This document shows, in pieces, positions 32,513 through 35,045 of a stretch of 35,045 nucleotides of DNA. A program made the position numbers and the translations under genes. This stretch comes from Pseudorhodobacter sp. (GTDB taxonomy: Bacteria > Pseudomonadota > Alphaproteobacteria > Rhodobacterales > Rhodobacteraceae). The stretch spans positions 1 through 35,045 of the forward strand of contig JAQWYA010000116.1 of assembly GCA_029254215.1 (NCBI GenBank). The letters run 5' to 3'. The notes below the pieces were generated by a model. The model was not told where the DNA came from and did not search any database. It saw only the letters and a list, made by a program, of their open reading frames with translations. How positions within the stretch are numbered: the stretch's first letter is position 1; each line of letters opens with the position of its first letter.

Positions 32513-33598
32513 ATGAGCGATGCAATCCGCCCGCAACCCGGCATTCTGGATATCGCCCTGTATGAAGGGGGTGCCGCGCCGAGCGGCGCGATGACCAATG
32601 CCGTCAAGCTGTCGTCGAACGAGAACCCGTTTGGCGCCTCTGACAAGGCCAAGGACGCCTATTCCCGCGCCGTGCATCAATTGCATCGCTATCCCTCGAC
32701 GGATCATGCGGCCCTGCGGACGGCAATTGCCGATGTTCACAAGCTGGATGCCGCGCGGGTGATCTGTGGTGTCGGCAGCGATGAAATAATCCATTTCCTG
32801 TGTCAGGCCTATGCCGGGCCGGGGGATGAGGTGCTGTACACGGAACATGGCTTTCTGATGTACAAGATCTCGGCCCTTGCGGCGGGGGCCACCCCCGTTG
32901 AGGTGCCAGAGCGGGAGCGGACAACCGATGTCGCAGCCCTTCTTGCCGCTTGTAACGAGCGCACCAAGCTGGTGTTCATCGCAAACCCCAACAACCCGAC
33001 CGGTACCATGATCAGCGCCGCCGAAGTGGCGCAGCTGGCCGAAGGTCTGCCACCGCAGGCCATTCTGGTGCTGGACGGGGCCTATGCGGAATATGTCGAT
33101 GGCTATGACGGCGGCCTGTCGCTGGTCGAGGCGCGCAGCAATGTCGTGATGACGCGCACCTTCTCGAAAATCTACGGCTTGGGCGGCTTGCGGATCGGTT
33201 GGGGCTATGGCCCCAAGGCGATCATAGATGTGCTCAACCGGATCAGGGGGCCGTTCAACCTGTCAAACGCGCAGTTGGAGGCCGCCGAGGCCGCCGTCCG
33301 CGATCAGGAATTTGTCACGCGCTGCCGGACGGATAACGCCCGGATGCGCGCTTGGCTGGCCGAGGCTTTGGCCGAACTTGGCGTGCCGTCAGATACGTCC
33401 TTGGCGAATTTCGTGCTGGCCCGCTTTGCCGACCCGGCCGAGGCCGAGGCCTGCGACGCCTTCCTGCGCGAGCAAGGGCTGATTGTGCGGCGGGTGTCGG
33501 GCTACAAGCTGCCGAATTGCCTGCGGATCACCGTGGGCGACGAAAGCTCCTGCCGCCGGGTGGCTCATGCGGTTGCCCAGTTCAAAGGGATGCGGTGA
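32513..33598 (+). CDS. hisC: Histidinol-phosphate aminotransferase
   Basis: A 361-residue PLP-dependent transaminase. It begins with IALYEGG and [13 protein letters not shown], has the PLP lysine in [19 protein letters not shown], and ends with [19 protein letters not shown]. It converts imidazole-acetol phosphate to histidinol phosphate and, in this gene context, may also transaminate aromatic precursors. The ATG at 32513 has GGAG 8 nt upstream. The tyrC start overlaps its stop (ATGA-type, 33598), so the two are translationally coupled. Confidence 0.95.
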   Translation: MSDAIRPQPGILDIALYEGGAAPSGAMTNAVKLSSNENPFGASDKAKDAYSRAVHQLHRYPSTDHAALRTAIADVHKLDAARVICGVGSDEIIHFLCQAYAGPGDEVLYTEHGFLMYKISALAAGATPVEVPERERTTDVAALLAACNERTKLVFIANPNNPTGTMISAAEVAQLAEGLPPQAILVLDGAYAEYVDGYDGGLSLVEARSNVVMTRTFSKIYGLGGLRIGWGYGPKAIIDVLNRIRGPFNLSNAQLEAAEAAVRDQEFVTRCRTDNARMRAWLAEALAELGVPSDTSLANFVLARFADPAEAEACDAFLREQGLIVRRVSGYKLPNCLRITVGDESSCRRVAHAVAQFKGMR

Positions 33599-34557
33599 TG
33601 GCTGCGATCTATGATCGTGTGGCCCTGATCGGGCTGGGGTTGATCGCCTCGTCCATGGCCCATGCGATGCGCCAGAACGGCTTGGCCAATGAGATCGTCG
33701 GCCATGCCCGATCCCCCGAAACCCGCGCAACCGCGCTGGAACTCGGCATCTGCGACGCGGTGTTCGCCACGGCGGCTGAGGCTGTGGCCGATGCCGATCT
33801 GGTTGTTCTTGCGGTTCCGGTGGGGGCCATGGGCGATCTGGCGGCTGAAATTGCCCCGCATCTCAAGCCGGGGGCGACGGTCACGGATGTGGGGTCTGTT
33901 AAACAATCGGTCATCGCAGCCGTTGCCCCGCATATGCCCGAGGGCGTGCATTTCGTGGCCGGGCATCCGCTGGCCGGGACAGAGCATTCCGGCCCGCGTG
34001 CGGGCTTTGCCGCGCTGTTTCGCAACCGCTGGTGGCTTTTGACTCCGGATGAGACGACAAACCGCGCCGCCGTGGACCGGTTGCGCGCGCTTTGTGTCGC
34101 GATGGGGGCCAATGTTGATGAGATGGACGCAGCCCATCACGATCTGGTCCTTGCAGTCACCTCGCATACGCCGCACCTGATTGCCTACACGATGGTGGGC
34201 GTGGCGGATGACCTTGGCCGCGTCACCGATAGTGAAGTGGTGAAATATTCTGCCGCGGGCTTTCGGGATTTCACGCGGATCGCGGCCTCGGACCCGGTGA
34301 TGTGGCGCGATGTTTTCTTGACCAACAAAGACGCCACGCTTGAGATTCTGGGCCGCTTCACGGAAGAGCTGTTTGCCTTGCAAAGGGCGATCCGGCTGGG
34401 CGATGGTCAGCATCTGCAAGAGTATTTTACCCGCACCCGTGCAATCCGCCGGGGCATTATCGAGGCGGGGCAAGATACAGCCGCCCCCGATTTCGGGCGC
34501 GCGCCCAATGCGGATCTTGGCCAAAAGCCCGGCCTCGCGCCCAAGTCCGACGGCTGA
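33598..34557 (+). CDS. tyrC: Prephenate/cyclohexadienyl dehydrogenase (TyrC-type)
   Basis: A 319-residue NAD(P)-dependent dehydrogenase of tyrosine biosynthesis. The nucleotide motif GLGLIASSMA is near residue 12, followed by LVVLAVPVGAM, TVTDVGSVKQSV, the catalytic motif VAGHPLAGTEHSGP and the VTSHTPHLIAYTMV helix. No ACT domain is present, so no feedback domain is visible. The gene overlaps hisC by 1 nt. A pairing of hisC with tyrC occurs in other bacteria (for example Zymomonas), where HisC also serves tyrosine and phenylalanine formation. Confidence 0.94.
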   Translation: MAAIYDRVALIGLGLIASSMAHAMRQNGLANEIVGHARSPETRATALELGICDAVFATAAEAVADADLVVLAVPVGAMGDLAAEIAPHLKPGATVTDVGSVKQSVIAAVAPHMPEGVHFVAGHPLAGTEHSGPRAGFAALFRNRWWLLTPDETTNRAAVDRLRALCVAMGANVDEMDAAHHDLVLAVTSHTPHLIAYTMVGVADDLGRVTDSEVVKYSAAGFRDFTRIAASDPVMWRDVFLTNKDATLEILGRFTEELFALQRAIRLGDGQHLQEYFTRTRAIRRGIIEAGQDTAAPDFGRAPNADLGQKPGLAPKSDG

Positions 34558-34559
34558 CG

Positions 34560-35045
34560 ATGCGCGCGGTCTTGGTGTTCGGTCTGGTGATGGGGCTGGC
34601 GATACCAAGTTTTGCGCAGTCTTCCTCGGTGCGACCGATGCCGCGTCCGGACCATATGGGCGCCCCACCGCCGGCGCTAGCGCCGCCCCAGACAGCGGCC
34701 CCGGCGGTTGCCGTTCCTGACCCAATGGGACGGGTGAAGCCCCGCCCGCGGCCTGATAGTCGCGCGCAACAAGCTGCCGTGCAAACCATCGCCCTTTCCG
34801 GGATGCGCTCTGTCCGCCCGCAACCCCGCCCGGCTGACGCCCCGAGCGCTGTGCGCAAGGGCGGGTTTCTGGGCGGTCTTTTTGCGCGACCCGCCGCAAT
34901 GCGGCCGCCGCCTGAGGGGCCAAGCGCGCTCAAGGGGTCGGTCTGTGCTGACCCATCGATCCGGGGGGAGACCCTTGCGCCGATCCTTGGGAAATCCGAT
35001 GGCTGCGGCATTGCTGAACCTGTGCGCGTCCGTGAAATTGAGGGC
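34560..35045 (+). CDS. Extensin-family protein (N-terminal part, cut at the window edge)
   Basis: An open frame of 162 codons running off the right edge, starting at an ATG 2 nt after the tyrC stop. The N-terminus is a signal peptide (MRAVLVFGLVMGLAIPSFAQ), then a Pro/Arg/Ala-rich linker of about 100 residues, and the start of an extensin-like C-terminal domain with GSVCADPSIRGETLAPILG and DGCGIAEPVRV. It is probably periplasmic. The family function is unknown. Close spacing suggests an operon with hisC-tyrC. Confidence 0.8.
   Translation, partial: MRAVLVFGLVMGLAIPSFAQSSSVRPMPRPDHMGAPPPALAPPQTAAPAVAVPDPMGRVKPRPRPDSRAQQAAVQTIALSGMRSVRPQPRPADAPSAVRKGGFLGGLFARPAAMRPPPEGPSALKGSVCADPSIRGETLAPILGKSDGCGIAEPVRVREIEG

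Noticed and set aside
33565-34923. 452-codon open frame on the minus strand
   Set aside because: It covers tyrC and part of the extensin gene in antisense, is Arg/Pro-rich and shows no domain.

Overview
The window looks like chromosomal DNA from an alphaproteobacterium, most likely order Rhodobacterales. GC content is high. Supporting markers are a GTTC-N7-GTTC LexA box (the alphaproteobacterial type), a DUF3572 gene beside a PleD-type regulator, a CheD/STAS/CheY/CheA chemotaxis cluster, a Hint-domain protein, an ImuA-like protein and a short single-subunit MetRS. I see no CRISPR array, transposase, integrase, tRNA or rRNA gene.

Layout. (1) 1-6738, minus strand: a chemotaxis operon read in the order secreted sensor-like protein, chemoreceptor, possible small ORF, cheD, STAS protein, cheY, cheA. 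The operon continues past the left edge. cheA is split by an in-frame TAA. (2) 7159-8770: an SDR dehydrogenase plus FAH-family hydrolase pair, suggestive of a non-phosphorylated L-fucose-like sugar acid route. (3) 8849-11869, minus: metG and an MFS transporter. (4) 12016-16514: a TPR protein, an orphan SOS-controlled imuA-like gene (minus), an aldo-keto reductase and two overlapping lipoprotein genes, one lipocalin-like. (5) 16506-19503: an XRE regulator, a desaturase, a NUDIX hydrolase and a DUF983 protein. (6) 19730-21896: EF-hand protein, ECF sigma factor, small one-TM protein and CnrX/CpxP-like periplasmic protein, which resemble a sigma/anti-sigma/sensor module. (7) 21966-26218: a PleD-like diguanylate cyclase with degenerate receiver domains, DUF3572, a HAD phosphatase and an MttB-family methyltransferase. 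(8) 26253-30246: kdsD-kdsB for KDO synthesis, an EamA transporter and an LpxR-type lipid A deacylase. (9) 30361-35045: a Hint-domain protein, rpsD with its own promoter, then hisC-tyrC and the start of an extensin-family gene.

Most of the window is ordinary core genome. The points that deserve a second look are the nonsense codon in cheA, the small ORF coupled to cheD, the LexA box on an imuA gene without imuB/dnaE2, the CnrYXH-like ECF module whose sensor lacks metal ligands, the phospho-acceptor loss in the PleD-like protein, and several unusually long dyads between genes.
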